Of a stretch of 64,000 nucleotides of DNA, positions 25,165 to 37,410 are shown piece after piece (position 1 is the first letter of the stretch; the number at the start of each line of letters is the position of its first letter). Below the pieces are notes generated by a model that had not been told where the DNA came from, ran no database searches, and saw only the letters and a program-made list of their open reading frames with translations. The translations under genes were made by a program, and so were the position numbers. This DNA is from Orientallactaga sibirica (taxonomy: Eukaryota > Chordata > Mammalia > Rodentia > Dipodidae), in NCBI GenBank assembly GCA_036365145.1, contig JAEOAD010001365.1:1138501-1202500 (forward strand), read 5' to 3'.

Positions 25165-26548
25165 GCAGGGCTTGAGAGATGGTTTAGCAGTTAAGACGCT
25201 TGCCTACAAATACTAAGGACTTAGGTTCAATTCCCCAGAACCCACATAAGCCAGAGGCACAAGGTGGCACATACATATGGTTTGTTTGCAATGACTAGAG
25301 GCCCTGGCGTGCCCATTCTATCTCTCTCTCTCTCTCTCTTTCTCTCTTTCTCTGCCTCTCTCTCTAATAAATAAATGAAATAAAATATTTTTTAAAATAG
25401 TATTTGCAATTTTTTATGAGAAAGGGAAAATATGAATTGGCACACCAGGACCTCTAGCCACTGCAGTTGAATTCATGACATGTGCACCACCTTGTGTGCA
25501 TGTGTGACCTTGTGTACATGTGTCACCTTGTGTGTCTGGCTTACGTGGGTTCTGGGGAGTCAAACCTGGGTCCTCAGGCTTCACAGGCAAGTGCCTTAAC
25601 CACTAAACCATCTCTCCAGCCCAGTACTTGCAAGTTTATAGCTATGTTCTGAGGAACTTTCCTTAGCTTCCGATAGGCAAGTAAAGGAACTCAGAAAGTT
25701 CTTGAAAGCTTGAAACATACTGTGCTTCTGTAGAGTGGATATACACTCTGAACATCAGGAATACGCAAACATGTTTACACAGACACCTGCTTCAGATTGA
25801 TTATGTGACTTAAAAAAAAAAAAAAAAAAAAGCAGGGCGTGGTGGCACACGCATTTAACCCCAGCACTCGGGAGGCAGAGGTAGGAGGATTGCCATGAGT
25901 TCGAGGCCACCCTGAGACTACATAGTTAATTCCAGGTCAGCCTGGACCAGAGTGAAACCCTACCTTGAAAAAAAAAAAAAAACAGGATTATTTGGGCCAT
26001 TATTAGCAGTTAAGGTGCTTGTCTGCAAAGCCAAAGGACCTCGGTTTGATTCCCCAGGACCCACATAAGCCAGATGCACAAGATGGTTCATGTATCTGGA
26101 GTTCATTTGCAGGGCGGGAAGCCCTGGTGCGCCCATTCTCTCTCTCTCTCCCTTCCTCTCTCTTTCTCAAATAAATAAATAAAAATAAAATGAAATAAAA
26201 AATAAAACAGGATTATTTGGCAAGTGACTTGGATATGCTTACAGGAAATGCAATAGCTGTGATGTTTACATGGCAAAGACAAAAAGGAAGGGATATATCA
26301 ACCATCACCTGCTCTTGTGTCTGCCTTTGGATATGTTTTTGACTGTGGAAGCAGCATATGCAATCATGTCTGTGCAAAGAAAGGATTAGGCAGGACTTTT
26401 TTTTTTTTTCCGAGGTAGGGTCTCGCTTTAGCCCATGCTGACCTGGAATTCACTATGTATTCTCAGGGTGGCCTTGAGCTCATGGTGATCCTCCTACCTC
26501 TGCCTCCTGAGTGCTGGGATTAAAGGCGTGTGCCACCACACCCAGCTA
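25165..26548. repeat. Dip and B1 SINEs in ZNF790 intron
   Basis: 25165-25400 is Dip on +, facing 25400-25622 Dip on -, an inverted pair. 25829-25980 is B1 on +, 26000-26205 Dip on +, and 26398-26548 B1 on -. 25623-25810 is unassigned. Confidence 0.78.
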
Positions 26549-26795
26549 GGCAGGATGTTTTGTTACCTTATTATACATGATTCGATCATCCCCTTTTGCT
26601 CCATAGTCTCTGGTTTTTATATCTTTTCCTCCATCCTAGCTATCCCATCCCATTTTGTTAGCTTTCCAAAATTTATATCCCAGATTTGTTTTTTTTTTTT
26701 TTCTTCCCAAAATATCATTTCCTTTTTGCGTGCTTTTCTTCAGCATTCATTTTTGTGAGCATCTGTAAAACTATATTTACCTTCTTATCTTTCAG

Positions 26796-28876
26796 ACATA
26801 CATTCCATGAGACATACTAAGAAATTACTTTCAAAAAATAACACATTTGCAAGAGAATTATCCCAGTGGGAAATAATGGAAATTGGGACAAACTACAGCC
26901 TTGAAGGTTCCTGTCTGGATGATAGTGAAGGTGAAGGCCAAGTTCAAACCCAACATGAAAATCAAGAGGAATGTTTTAAGGAAATGACACTCACCTATGA
27001 AGAACTGCCCACTTTCAACCAGCTCACAGCTTTTAATCACCATCCCAGTCTTAATATAGGAGAGAAATTGAATGAATTTAAGTATGGAATATCCTTTGGT
27101 TTTGGCCCAGAACACGCTCAACATCTTTTAATTCATACTGATGAAAAATTCTGGGAAGATAAGGAATGTGGGATGACCCTTTCTTCTAATTCACAGCCTA
27201 CTCAATACCAGAAAGTTCAAACCAGTAAGAAACCGTATCAGTGTGAGGAATGTGGCAAGGCTTTTAGTTTTCGTTCAAGTCTTACTGGTCATAAGAGGAT
27301 TCACACTGGGGAGAAGCCTTTTAAATGTAAGGAATGTGGGAAGGCCTTTAGATTTCATTCACTGCTCAGTGTCCATAAACGCATTCATACTGGCGAAAAA
27401 TCTTATGAATGTAAGGAGTGTGGGAAAACCTTTAATTATAGCTCAGACCTCACTCGACATCACCGAATTCATACTGGTGAAAAGCCTTATCAGTGTAGGG
27501 AGTGTGGAAAGGCTTTTAGTTGTGGCTCAGACCTTACTCGACATGAGAGAATTCACAGTGGCGAAAAGCCGTACGAATGTAGTGAATGTCGGAAGGCTTT
27601 CATTCAGCAGTCACATCTTATTAAACATCAGAGAATTCACACTGGTGAAAAGCCTTATATATGTAAGGACTGTGGGAAAGCTTTTACATGTGGGTCACAG
27701 CTAACTCAACATAAGAAAATTCATACTGGTGAAAAACTACGTAAATGTAAGGAATGTAAAAATGCCTTTAATTTTACCTTGGATCATTCTCAGCGTCAGT
27801 TAGTTTTCATTGGTGAGAAATTCTTTGAGGATAAAGAAAATGGGAAGACCTTGTTACCTGAATCAGAACTCACTAAATATCAGACAGTTAACACTGGTAA
27901 GAAAATATTTGAGTGTAAAGAATGTGGCAAGGCTTTTAGTTTACGTTCTATTGTTGGTGATCTTAAGAGAATTCATACCGGGGAAAAACCTTTCAAATGT
28001 AAGGACTGTGGGAAAGCCTTTAGTTGTGGCTCAGACCTTACTCGACATCAGAGAATTCATACTGGTGAAAAGCCCTATGAATGTAAGGAATGTGGTAAGG
28101 CCTTTATTTGTAAATCAGACCTTGGCCGACATGAGAGAGTTCATACTGGTGAAAAACCATATGTGTGCAAGAAGTGTGGGAAAGCTTTTACTCGTGGTGC
28201 ACACCTAACTCAACATCAGAAAATGCACACTGTTGAGAAATCACATGAACTGAAGGAATATGGAAATGCCTTTAGTTCTGGCTTAGAACGTACTCAGCAT
28301 CCTTTAATTCATACTGGGGTGACATTCTGGGAAGATAAGGAATGTATGGATATCCTTCCTCATGATGCAGCACCTGTTCAGTGTCAGACAGTTCAGACTG
28401 GTAAGACATACAAATATGAACAGGGTGGGAAAGATTCTAGTTGGCATTCTGGTGACATGGATCTAAAAAGAATTCGTGTAAAGGAGAAACGTTTCCAATG
28501 TAAAGACTGTCCAAAAGCCTTTAGATACTGTTCAGAACTTACTCGACACCAGAGACTACATACAGGTGAAAGACCCTTTAAATGTCAGGAATGCTGGAAG
28601 GCATTTGGTTCTGCTTCAGACCTTGCTCGACATCAGAGAATTCATACTGGCGAAAGGCCCTTTGAATGTAATGAATGTGGGAAGGCTTTTATTCAGCAGT
28701 CACATCTTATTAAACATCAGAGAATTCACACTGATCAGCAGCCCAAGGGCTTAATGAATATAGAAAGGCCTTTAGTCTGTGATCACATGCTACTAAATAT
28801 GAGAGAATTCACACTAGTGAACAACATTATAAATGTAAGGAATGTTGGAAAGATTTTATTTACGAATCAAACCTAA
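26796..28876 (+). CDS. ZNF790: ZNF790, last exon: linker plus about 20 finger units (12 intact)
   Basis: The acceptor is TTATCTTTCAG (AG at 26794-26795). The exon starts in phase 1 as (x)[15 protein letters not shown], directly continuing KRAB-B. A long linker ([20 protein letters not shown]) matches ZNF790. Finger units run from about 27060 to 28729 at an 84-bp period. Intact C2H2 units begin near 27236; I count 12 intact and 8 degenerate ones. Degenerate pairs containing F(W/F)EDKE occur three times (27149, 27821, 28325), each heading a module. Spacings are 672 and 504 bp, that is 8 and 6 fingers. After the last finger the frame shifts, giving a non-finger tail ([10 protein letters not shown] to FTNQT) and a TAA at 28874. 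The likely role is a nuclear KRAB repressor with sequence-specific DNA binding. Confidence 0.85.
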
Positions 28877-29410
28877 GTCAGTCTCAGGACATTTGAACTG
28901 GAGAAATTAAGAATGTGGAAAAGCCCATTTTCCTGGTGCAGAATCATACCCACATCAAATGTTTCTAGTGGTCACAAATTCCGAGTGAGAAACTTGTGAA
29001 AGCTTATTTCTGCAACACTGACTTTTGCCAGCGTAAGTGAGTTCATGATGGTAGGAAACTCTTGAGTAGAAGAAATACAGAAAGACCTTATTGGCTCATA
29101 TCTTATTCAAGAGACGTGAAAATTCATCAAAAGAAACTGAAAATGAGACTCAGTTTAATGCACATCAAACCGTTCACGGTGGAGAGCGAAAATGAATGAA
29201 AGGACGATGGGAGCACTTGTGGTTCCAGATTGATGGCATAAGCACACGCCGGAAAGAGACTTGCAAATGTGAAGAATGTGGCAGAAATGCCTTTTCTGGG
29301 ATTTGCAACTTAAACTTTAGAGAGAATGGCCAAGGAACTTCACGTTTGTAAAGACTGTGCGGAGATCTTACCTGAGGGTCGCCATTCACAGGACAGGAAA
29401 ATACGTATTA
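28730..29410 (+). pseudogene. ZNF790: Fossil zinc-finger tail of ZNF790
   Basis: Past the last intact finger another frame still reads finger-like: EYRKAFSL then stop, [18 protein letters not shown], then stop. Farther on, CKCEECGRNAFSG appears around 29265-29300. Several stops and shifts interrupt it. The ZNF790 protein I recall from human continues with more fingers here, so the ancestral array was longer and its 3' part has decayed into 3' UTR. The first shift falls between 28730 and 28760. Confidence 0.7.
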
Positions 29411-29809
29411 GCACCACACGCTCACCAACTGAGCTAACGGCCAGATAGGAAAGTACATGTTGATGCAAAGCCCCATAAATGTAAGAAAAGTAGCCATTTA
29501 GTCATTATCCAAATTTTGCCCAACAGGGTATCTATAATTTTTTTGTTACAAAATATAGGGCCTTGTACATGCTGTGCAGGTGCTCTACATCTGAGCTGTA
29601 TGGCCAGCCCTAACAACGTGTATGCTTTTGAGAAGACCTGTGAACATACAGATTTTGAGAACTTCTTTTCTCCCAGGATTTTAATGGTTTATATACTGTT
29701 ATATAATTGTGCAATATGAAAATAGGAAAGGCTAATTTGTTCATGACTCATTTATGAGTTAACTCCTTTTTAGAAATCTTTGCAGTATAATATTAGAAGG
29801 CCTTTTGTT

Positions 29810-30125
29810 GCTGGCTGTGGTGGCACACACCTTTAATCCTAGCACTTGGAAGAGCAAGATAGGAGAATCACTGTGAGTTTGAGGCCACCCTGGAACTACA
29901 GAGTGAGTTCCAGATTAGCCTGGGCTACAGTGACACCCTGCTTCAAAACTACAACAAGAAAGTCTTTTTTTTTTTTTTCTTTAGCTTTTTGAGGTAGGGT
30001 TTCATTCTATTCCAGGCTGACCTGGAATTCACTCTGTAGTCTCAGAGTGGCCTCAAACTCACGGCAATCCTCCTACCTCTGCCTCCCAAGTGCTGGGACT
30101 AAAGGCGTGTGCCACCACGCCCAGA
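29810..30125. repeat. Inverted pair of B1 SINEs
   Basis: 29810-29962 is B1 on + and 29970-30125 is B1 on -, tail to tail. If transcribed in the ZNF790 3' UTR they could form a long hairpin. Confidence 0.8.
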
Positions 30126-30485
30126 AAGAAAGTCTTTTGTAACCATAATTACACCCATTATCAGAATTCATGATGTAATCTATGTTAATTTGAGGAAGAC
30201 TTTATTCACTATTATTTATGGACCACAAGGATGCCTTATTATTGGAAGACAGTAGATTACAGGTATTTTGAAAATATGAATGTAAATATACAAAGCATAT
30301 GAGACAGTTTTATGTGTGTATGGCTTATTTTCGAGAAAAAACTTTAAAGTGCTTGTTTTGGAAGTCCAAAAATATGAAAAACTCAAAACTTTATTAAAAA
30401 CCATGTGAGGCTAAATAAGGTTTACAGGATATGCCATGTAGGAAAAAAACATATAAAAAATTTGTAGGCTTAGCATGATCTTTGT

Positions 30486-30491
30486 AATAAA
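30486..30491 (+). terminator. Candidate polyadenylation signal for ZNF790
   Basis: AATAAA lies about 1.6 kb after the stop codon, beyond two B1 SINEs. It is a weak call. Confidence 0.2.
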
Positions 30492-30619
30492 ATTAGAGTA
30501 TATAATAATTTATATACACATGAGATACAGTTAAATGAGGTAACCTAGAACAAATTCCAGCAAAATTTCACTTAATGAAGGCACTGAAACATCACACAAG
30601 TGGCCCTCTTGTCCCCCCC

Positions 30620-31304
30620 TTTTTTTTTTAATTTATTTTTTTTTATTATTTTTTTTTTTTTTTTTGGAGAGAGAGGAGAGGGAGACAGATAGAGATTGGG
30701 CGTGCCAGCAGTCTCAGCTGCTGTGAACGAAATCCAGATGCCTGAGCCCCCTTGTGGGCAAGTGTGGCATTGCGCCCTTGCGTCACTTTGCATCTGGCTA
30801 AACGTGGGACCTGGAGATTAGAACCCGGTTCTTAGGCTTAGCAGGCAGGCACCTTAACCGCTAAGCCATCTCTCCAGCTCCCCCTTTTCTTTCTTTTTTT
30901 TTTTTTTTTTTGGCAATTTTTATGAGAGAGAATTGGCATGCCGGGACCTCCAGCCACTGCAGTCAAACTTCAGACGCATGCACCACCTTGTGTGCAAGTG
31001 CAACCTTGCATGCTTGTGTTGCCTTGTGTGTCTGGCTTATGTGGGACCTGGAGAGTTAAACATGGGTCCTTAGGCTTTGCAGGTAAGCACCTCAACCACT
31101 AACCCATCTCTCCGGCTTTTTTTTTTTAATTTGCAAGGAGGGAGAAAGAGAATGGGCATGCCAGAGCCTCCTGCCACTGTAAACAAACTCCAGATGTATG
31201 TTCCACTTTGTGCATCTGGCTTTATGTAGGTACTGTGGAATTGAACCCATGCCATCAGGATTTGCAAGCAAGTACCTTAACTGCTCAGCCATCTTTCCAG
31301 CCCT
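30620..31304 (-). repeat. Three Dip SINEs on -
   Basis: 30620-30880 is a longer variant with the extra segment GGCATTGCGCCCTTGCGTCA. 30900-31115 and 31118-31304 are standard copies. Confidence 0.8.
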
Positions 31305-32437
31305 ATCTGTCTTGTTTTATTTTTGAGACAAGTTCTTACTATGTAACCCAGGCTGGCCTTGGATTTACAATCCTGATATCTCAAGTGCATGTACCATTAT
31401 GTTCAGATTAAGAAAAGAACTTTAAACCCAAAATTATAAAGCCAATGAAAATATCCTGCAGGGAGGTGGATAAAGATATTCTCATGTGAAGGAAACAGTA
31501 TTTGTTACCAACAGCCCTGCTTTAATAGAATGAGGAAAACTTACAAACATCAAGAGAGAAGAACAAAATACTAAATAAACTAGCACACAATAGATGATGT
31601 TGGGGCTGGGAGATAACTCAGTGGTTAAGGCATTGGCTTGCAGTGCCTAATGATCTGGGTTTGATTCCCGAGCACCCACATAAAGCCAGATGCACAAAAT
31701 GGTGCATGCATGTGGAGTTTATTTGCAGTCGCTGGAGGCCTTGATGTGCCCATTCTGTCTGTCTTTATCTCTCTTTGCTTGCAAATAAATAAATAATACT
31801 TTAAAAATAGGTAAAGCTGTTTGATAATTAAGACCATATTTATTAGAAAATTCATATTTCTTAAAGTATATGAGGGAAACATTTTAAGCAAATTGATGAG
31901 CTTATAAAGTCATTTAACAAATTGAATTCATATATTTCATTTGAAGAGGTAAAATGTTGATGCTGGTATTCTATATCTACCTGTCAATCATCTGTCTACC
32001 TACCTGTATATCTACAAACTTGGATGTGGCTATGCCTTGATAAACATAACATGTTGAAAATAACGTCAAAATACATATTAAGAAGAATAAAGTAGATTAG
32101 ATACTTCCAGAACATCACTACATGTCCACAAGTTGGAAAAAAAGAATCTGCTATGTGGCTGCAAGGAGAGGGTTAAGATAAGGGAACGAAGCACTGACCA
32201 GCAGCTAGACACCAGAAATGGTGAACTTTAGATTTGTAAAATAAACAAATGACCTAAACACTGGACAGTAGACAACACATTATGAATGATGGTGGTCGTC
32301 CCTAAGTGGGAATTCAGTTCATAAAACTCAGAATAAATTCATAAAAGGAAATCTCTGTGCTCTATGGGGAAGGGTCTCCCAAACTTCCTGGCTTGCTTGC
32401 TGTTGCAGTGATCAAAAATCCATTTAAGAGAGTTCTT
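31305..32437. other. Mostly single-copy intergenic DNA with one Dip SINE
   Basis: 31605-31805 is Dip on +. The remainder (31806-32437) is AT-rich with no gene that I can support. Confidence 0.45.
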
Positions 32438-32990
32438 GCTGGGCGTGGTAGCCCAGGCCTTAAATCCCAGCACTTGGGAGGCAGAGGTAGGAGGATCACT
32501 GCGAGTTCAAGGCCTCCCTAAGACTACACAGTGAATTCCAGATCAGCCTGAGCTAATGGGACCCTACCTTGAAAAACAAAAGAAAGAAAAAAGAGTTCTT
32601 GCCCGTAGTGGTGGCACACACCTTTAATCCTAGCACTCTGGAGGCCAAGGAAGGAGGATCACTATGAGTTTGAGGTCAGCCTGAGACTACATTCTCTCTC
32701 AATCTGCCTCTTTCTCTCTCTGTCTCTCTCAAATAAATAAATTTTAAGTGCTAATCTTGGGCTAGGGAGATGGTTCACTGGATGAAGTATTTGCCTGACA
32801 AACATGAGAGCCTGAGTGATGGCAGTGCCCAGCTGTGGGGAGGCAGAGACAGAAGGATCCCTGAGCTCCTTGGCCAGCCAGTCTATCCTGGCGGGTGACT
32901 TCCACTGAGAGGCCCTGTCTCACAAAAGGCAGAAGGAAGGCTCGTGTGGAACAACTCTGAGGCATACACACCTTCACAAACACAGAAGGC
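32438..32990 (+). repeat. B1, B1 fragment and B2-like composite SINE
   Basis: 32438-32585 is B1. 32600-32690 is a B1 5' part whose end is replaced by a CT tract (a B1/Dip chimera). 32757-32990 is an older composite starting GGGCTAGGGAGATGG. Confidence 0.65.
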
Positions 32991-33622
32991 AGCGGGAAGA
33001 AGCTTCGGCCGCCCGGCGGGGCAGCAGGAGGCTAGAGTAACTGTGCTGCATCACTGTCCAAGCCGCTGGTTCTGCTTGTCATCCTCGACTGGACTCTCAT
33101 TGTGATGCCGTAAACCTGCCTATGTTCACCTTTCTGTCTGTGTAACAGATGACCGCAGACTTAGCAACGTAAAACGACCATTTCGTAACCCATAAATTGC
33201 AGGTCAGGAGTGAGGAAGGCCTGCAGGCTCTCTGCTCAGGTTATTTCAAAGCCAAAGTGAGCTGGCTGGGTTTTGAGAAGTTGCTAGGACGATTTTGACC
33301 GCTAGAGGGCACGCTGGTGTCAGTTCCCGCTCCTCCCCAAGTGTGCCTGGCAGGTGAATCTTCGCTTGCGCCCAGGAGCTTGTTAAGGAGCAGAAATCAG
33401 GCCTTAGCTCCTGACCCGAGAACAGCACACTGTGTGTCCCAGGCATTCCTGTACACATGGAAAGGTATCCTAAATTTTCAACTTTGGCTAAGTGAATCAC
33501 TGCCTGGAGTTTTAAAATTTCCCAATTCAACGCAAGGACGCTGGGGCTGGGAGATAGTCTACATAGTGAGACACTGTCTCAAAAATAAATGAATACATAA
33601 CTATTTTCTTAAAACCTATCTT
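32991..33622. other. Single-copy DNA with an old interspersed fragment
   Basis: About 33140-33230 (TGTAACAGATGACCGCAGACTTAGCAACG region) resembles an ancient mammalian repeat of unassigned family. Open frames on both strands at 33246-33592 lack recognisable protein features. Confidence 0.35.
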
Positions 33623-34702
33623 GGGGCTGGAGAGGTGGCTAAGCTGTTAAAGTGCTTGCCTACGAAGCCTAAGGACCCAGGTTCAACTCCCCAGAACCCA
33701 CATAAGCCAGATGCACAAGGTGACGCATGCACCTGGAGTTTGATAGCAATGCCTAGAGGCCCTGGTGTGCCAATTCTCTCTCTCTCAAAATTTTTCTTTA
33801 AAAAGGGTGGTGTTCACTATCCTATGCTCTCTGGGTTTATCCCTGAGATCAGAAAATAGCTGCTTCCCTCACACTGCAGCATTTGCTCAGTGAAGACCCC
33901 ACAGCTGCCCTGGGACGTGGTAGACCTAGCTGACAGTGGAATTGATGAATAGCTTCCAGAAAGAATGTGCTCACACAAGAGTTAGATCAAGAAACCCTTA
34001 ACCAAATTCACTAAAAGAAAGGCAGAAAAGACCCAAATCAAGAAGACAAGAAATTAGCCAGGCGTGGTGGCGCATGCCTTTAATCCCAGCACTGGTGAGG
34101 CAGAGGTAGGAGGATCGCCGAGAATTTGAGGCCATCCTGAGACTACATAGTGAATTCCAGGTCAGCCTGGACCAGAGTGAGACCCTACCTTGCAAAACCA
34201 AAAAAAAAAAAAAAAAGAAGAAGAAAAAGAAGAAGAAAAGAAATTAAGGGCTGGGCTCAGCAGTTTAGGGTGCTTGCCTGCAAAGCCTAGACAACCGAAT
34301 TCTTTCCCCAGCCCCCATATAAAGTCAGATGCACAAAGTAGTGCATCTATCTAGAGTTTGTTTAGGATGGCTAGAGGCCCTGGAGTGCCCATTCTCTCTG
34401 TCTCTTTTCTATCTCTCTGCTTGCACAAAAAAAAAAAAAAAGGAGTAAAGGAATGCTAGAAATGATTTTTTAAATCTTTCCCATAATACAGCACTTTCTG
34501 TTATGTAGTGCTTCACTGTCCCAATGCACTTTTTTGCTCATTGCTCCATTTTCTTTATTTTTTTCCCCCTGAGGTAGGGTTTCACTCTAGCCCAGGCTGA
34601 CCTGGAACTCATTACGTTGTCCCAGACTGGCCTCAAACAGCAATCCTCCTACCTCTGCTTCCCAAGTGCTGGGATTAAAAGTATACACTCTGCCCAGCTA
34701 GT
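33623..34702. repeat. Dip and B1 SINEs
   Basis: 33623-33805 is Dip on +, 34056-34215 B1 on + with an AAG-rich tail, 34248-34445 Dip on +, and 34556-34702 B1 on -. Confidence 0.78.
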
Positions 34703-35109
34703 TCCATTTTCCTATCACATTATTCCATTCATCTCTGCCTGAGACTGGAGTCAGCTAACTGCAGAAGAGGAAAACTGAGTGACAATCAGATGGAAATGGT
34801 AGACTTTGCAGAATGACTCACACAAAATTAGAACAAGAAATCACCTTCAATTTCTCGGTTTCTCTCACGCAATTTCCAAGACATGGCAATTTCCAGCTTA
34901 GGACGTCTCTTGCCCTGCCTCGGACATTTCTGCTGATTTTTCTTATCTTGTTATTCCTTCTCCACACTTTCTTCAAGATCAAAGTTTTTCTTGTCAAGTT
35001 GGAACCCTCTGTAAACCTCCCACCAAATGTCAATAGACATTTGATATTCATTGTAGTATTCATTCATATTCTGGCTCCTCTTTCTTATGGGTATTGAACT
35101 TAGTGTTTC

Positions 35110-35625
35110 ACGCATCTGATGCAAGTGCTCTACCCTGAGCCACGCCCCCAGCCCCTCACTGTGGATTCTAGACAAGGGCTCTACCCTGAGCCACGCCCCC
35201 AGTCCCTCACTGTGGATTCTAGACAAGTGCTCTACCACTGAGCCACGGCCCCAGCCCCTCACTGTGGATTCTAGACAAGTGTTCTACCATTGAGCCACGC
35301 CCCCAGCCCCTCACTGTGGATTCTAGACAAGTGCTCTACCACTGAGCCACGGCCCCAGCCCCTCACTGTGGATTCTAGACAAGTGCTCTACCACTGAACC
35401 ACGCCCCCAGCCCTCACTGTGGATTCTAGACAAGTGCCCTACCACTGAGCCACACCCCCAGCCCCTCACTGTGGATTCTAGACAAGTGCTCTACCACTGA
35501 GCCATGGCCCCAGCCCCTCACTGTGGATTCTAGACAAGCTCTACCACTGAGTCACTCCCCCAGCTCCTCACTGGTGAATTTTAGGGAAGTGCTCTACCAC
35601 TGAGCTATATCCCAAGCCTTCCTTT
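35110..35625 (-). repeat. 52-bp minisatellite derived from an ID-type SINE, 10 copies
   Basis: The unit contains CTCTACCACTGAGCCACG, CCCCCAGCC and CTCACTGTGGATTCTAGACA. CTCTACC recurs at 35128, 35180, 35229, 35282, 35333, 35384, 35437, 35488, 35541 and 35592. Its reverse complement, GGCTGGGG..TGGCTCAGTGGTAGAGC, is the 5' head of an ID element including the pol III A-box. Copies differ by point changes and small indels. Confidence 0.92.
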
Positions 35626-35784
35626 CACTTTTTTTCAAATTTGGAGACAGGATCTTACTAAATTGCCCAGCCTGAACTTGAACTTACTTGGTAACTCAAG
35701 CAAGCCTTGCCCTTCCTCCAACTTCAACCTGCTGAGTCTCTAAGATCACAGACCCGCACCACCACTTGGACCTCTCGCTCTCTT

Positions 35785-37410
35785 TCTTTAAATATTTTAT
35801 TTATTCATTTGAGAGAAAGAAAGAGGCAGAGAGAGAGACAGAGAGAGAGGATGAATAAATGGGCATGTAGGGCCTTCAGCCACTGCACATGAACTCCAGA
35901 CACATGTAAGCATCTGGCTTACATGGGTCCTGGGGAATCAAACTGAGGTCCTTTGGCTTTTCAGGCAAGGGTCTTAACTGCTAAGTCATCTAGCCCCCCC
36001 CCCTTCTTTTTTTTTCTTTCCAAGGTAGGGTCTCATTCTAGCTCAGGCTGACCTGGAATTCACTATGTAGTCTCAGGGTGGCCTTGAACTCACAGTGATC
36101 CTCCTACCTCTGCCTCCCGAGTGCTGGGGTTAAAAGCGTGTGCCACCACACCCGGCTCTCTCTTTAAAAATATATTTTTTAAGATTTTATTTTTATTTAT
36201 TTATTAGAGACAGAGATAGGGAAAGAGAGAGAAGGAGAGTGAGAATGGGTGCGCCGGGGCATCTAACCACTGTAAACAAACTCCAGATGCGTGCACCCCC
36301 TTGTGCATCTGGCTTACATGGGACCTGGAGAATTGAACTGGGGTCCTTAGGCTTCACAGGCATGTGCCTTAACTACTAAGCAATCTCTTCAGCCCCTAAA
36401 AATATTTTTATTTTATTTATTTTATGAGAGAGAGAGAGATTGGCACTCCAGGGCCTCTAGTCACTGCAACTGAACTCTAGTTGAGTGCACCATGGGTGCA
36501 TGTGTCTGACTTACATGGGTTCTGGAGAGTCAAATCTGGGTTCTTAGCCTTCACAGGCAAGCACCTTAACTGCTAAGCCATCTCTCCAGCCCTTTTTAAA
36601 ATTAAAAAAATTATTTATTTATTTATTTATTTATTTGAAAGAGAGAGAGAGAATGGGTGTTCCACGGCCTCCAGCCACTGCAAACTCCAGATGCATGTGC
36701 CACCTTGTGCATCTGGCTTATATGGGTTCTGGAGAATTAAACCTGGGCCCTTAGGCTTTGTAGGCAAGCACCTTAACTGCTAAACCACCCCTTCAGCCCC
36801 TAAATATTATCCCCCCCTCTCTTTTGTATTTTTTGTTTTTTGAGGTAGGTTCTCTCTCTAGCCCAGGCTGACCTGGAATTCATTATGTAGTCTCAGGCTG
36901 GCCTCGAACTCAAAGTGATCCTTCTACCTCAGCCTTCTGAGTGCTGGAATTAAAGGTGTGTGCCACCACACCAAGCTTGATCTTATTTTTCAATTTTCTT
37001 TCAAGGTAGGGTCTCACTTAGCCCAGGCTGACCCAGAATTCACTATGTAGTCTCGGGGTGGCCTTGAACTCACAGCGATCCCTCTACCTCTGCCTCCTGA
37101 GTGCTAGGATTAAAGGTGTGCACCACCACACCTGGTCTAATCTCATTAAAAAATTTTTTTTTTATTATTTTTTTGGAGAGAGACACAGAGAGAGAGAGAG
37201 GGAGAGGGAGAGGGAGACAGAGATGGGCGCGCCAGCAGTGTCTCAGCTGCTGTGAACGAAATCCAGATGTGTGCGCCCCCTTGTGGTCAAGTGCGGCATT
37301 GCGCCCTTGTGTCACTGCATCTGGCTAAACATGGGACCTGGAGATTGGAACCAGTGTTCTTAGGCTTAGGAGGCAGGCACCTTAACCCCTAAGCCATCTC
37401 TCCAGCCCCC
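35785..37410 (-). repeat. Eight SINEs in a row, all on -
   Basis: Dip 35785-35995, B1 36010-36158, Dip 36165-36398, Dip 36400-36595, Dip 36600-36800, B1 36828-36978, B1 36993-37138, and the long Dip variant (GCATTGCGCCCTTGTGTCA segment) 37146-37410. Confidence 0.8.
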
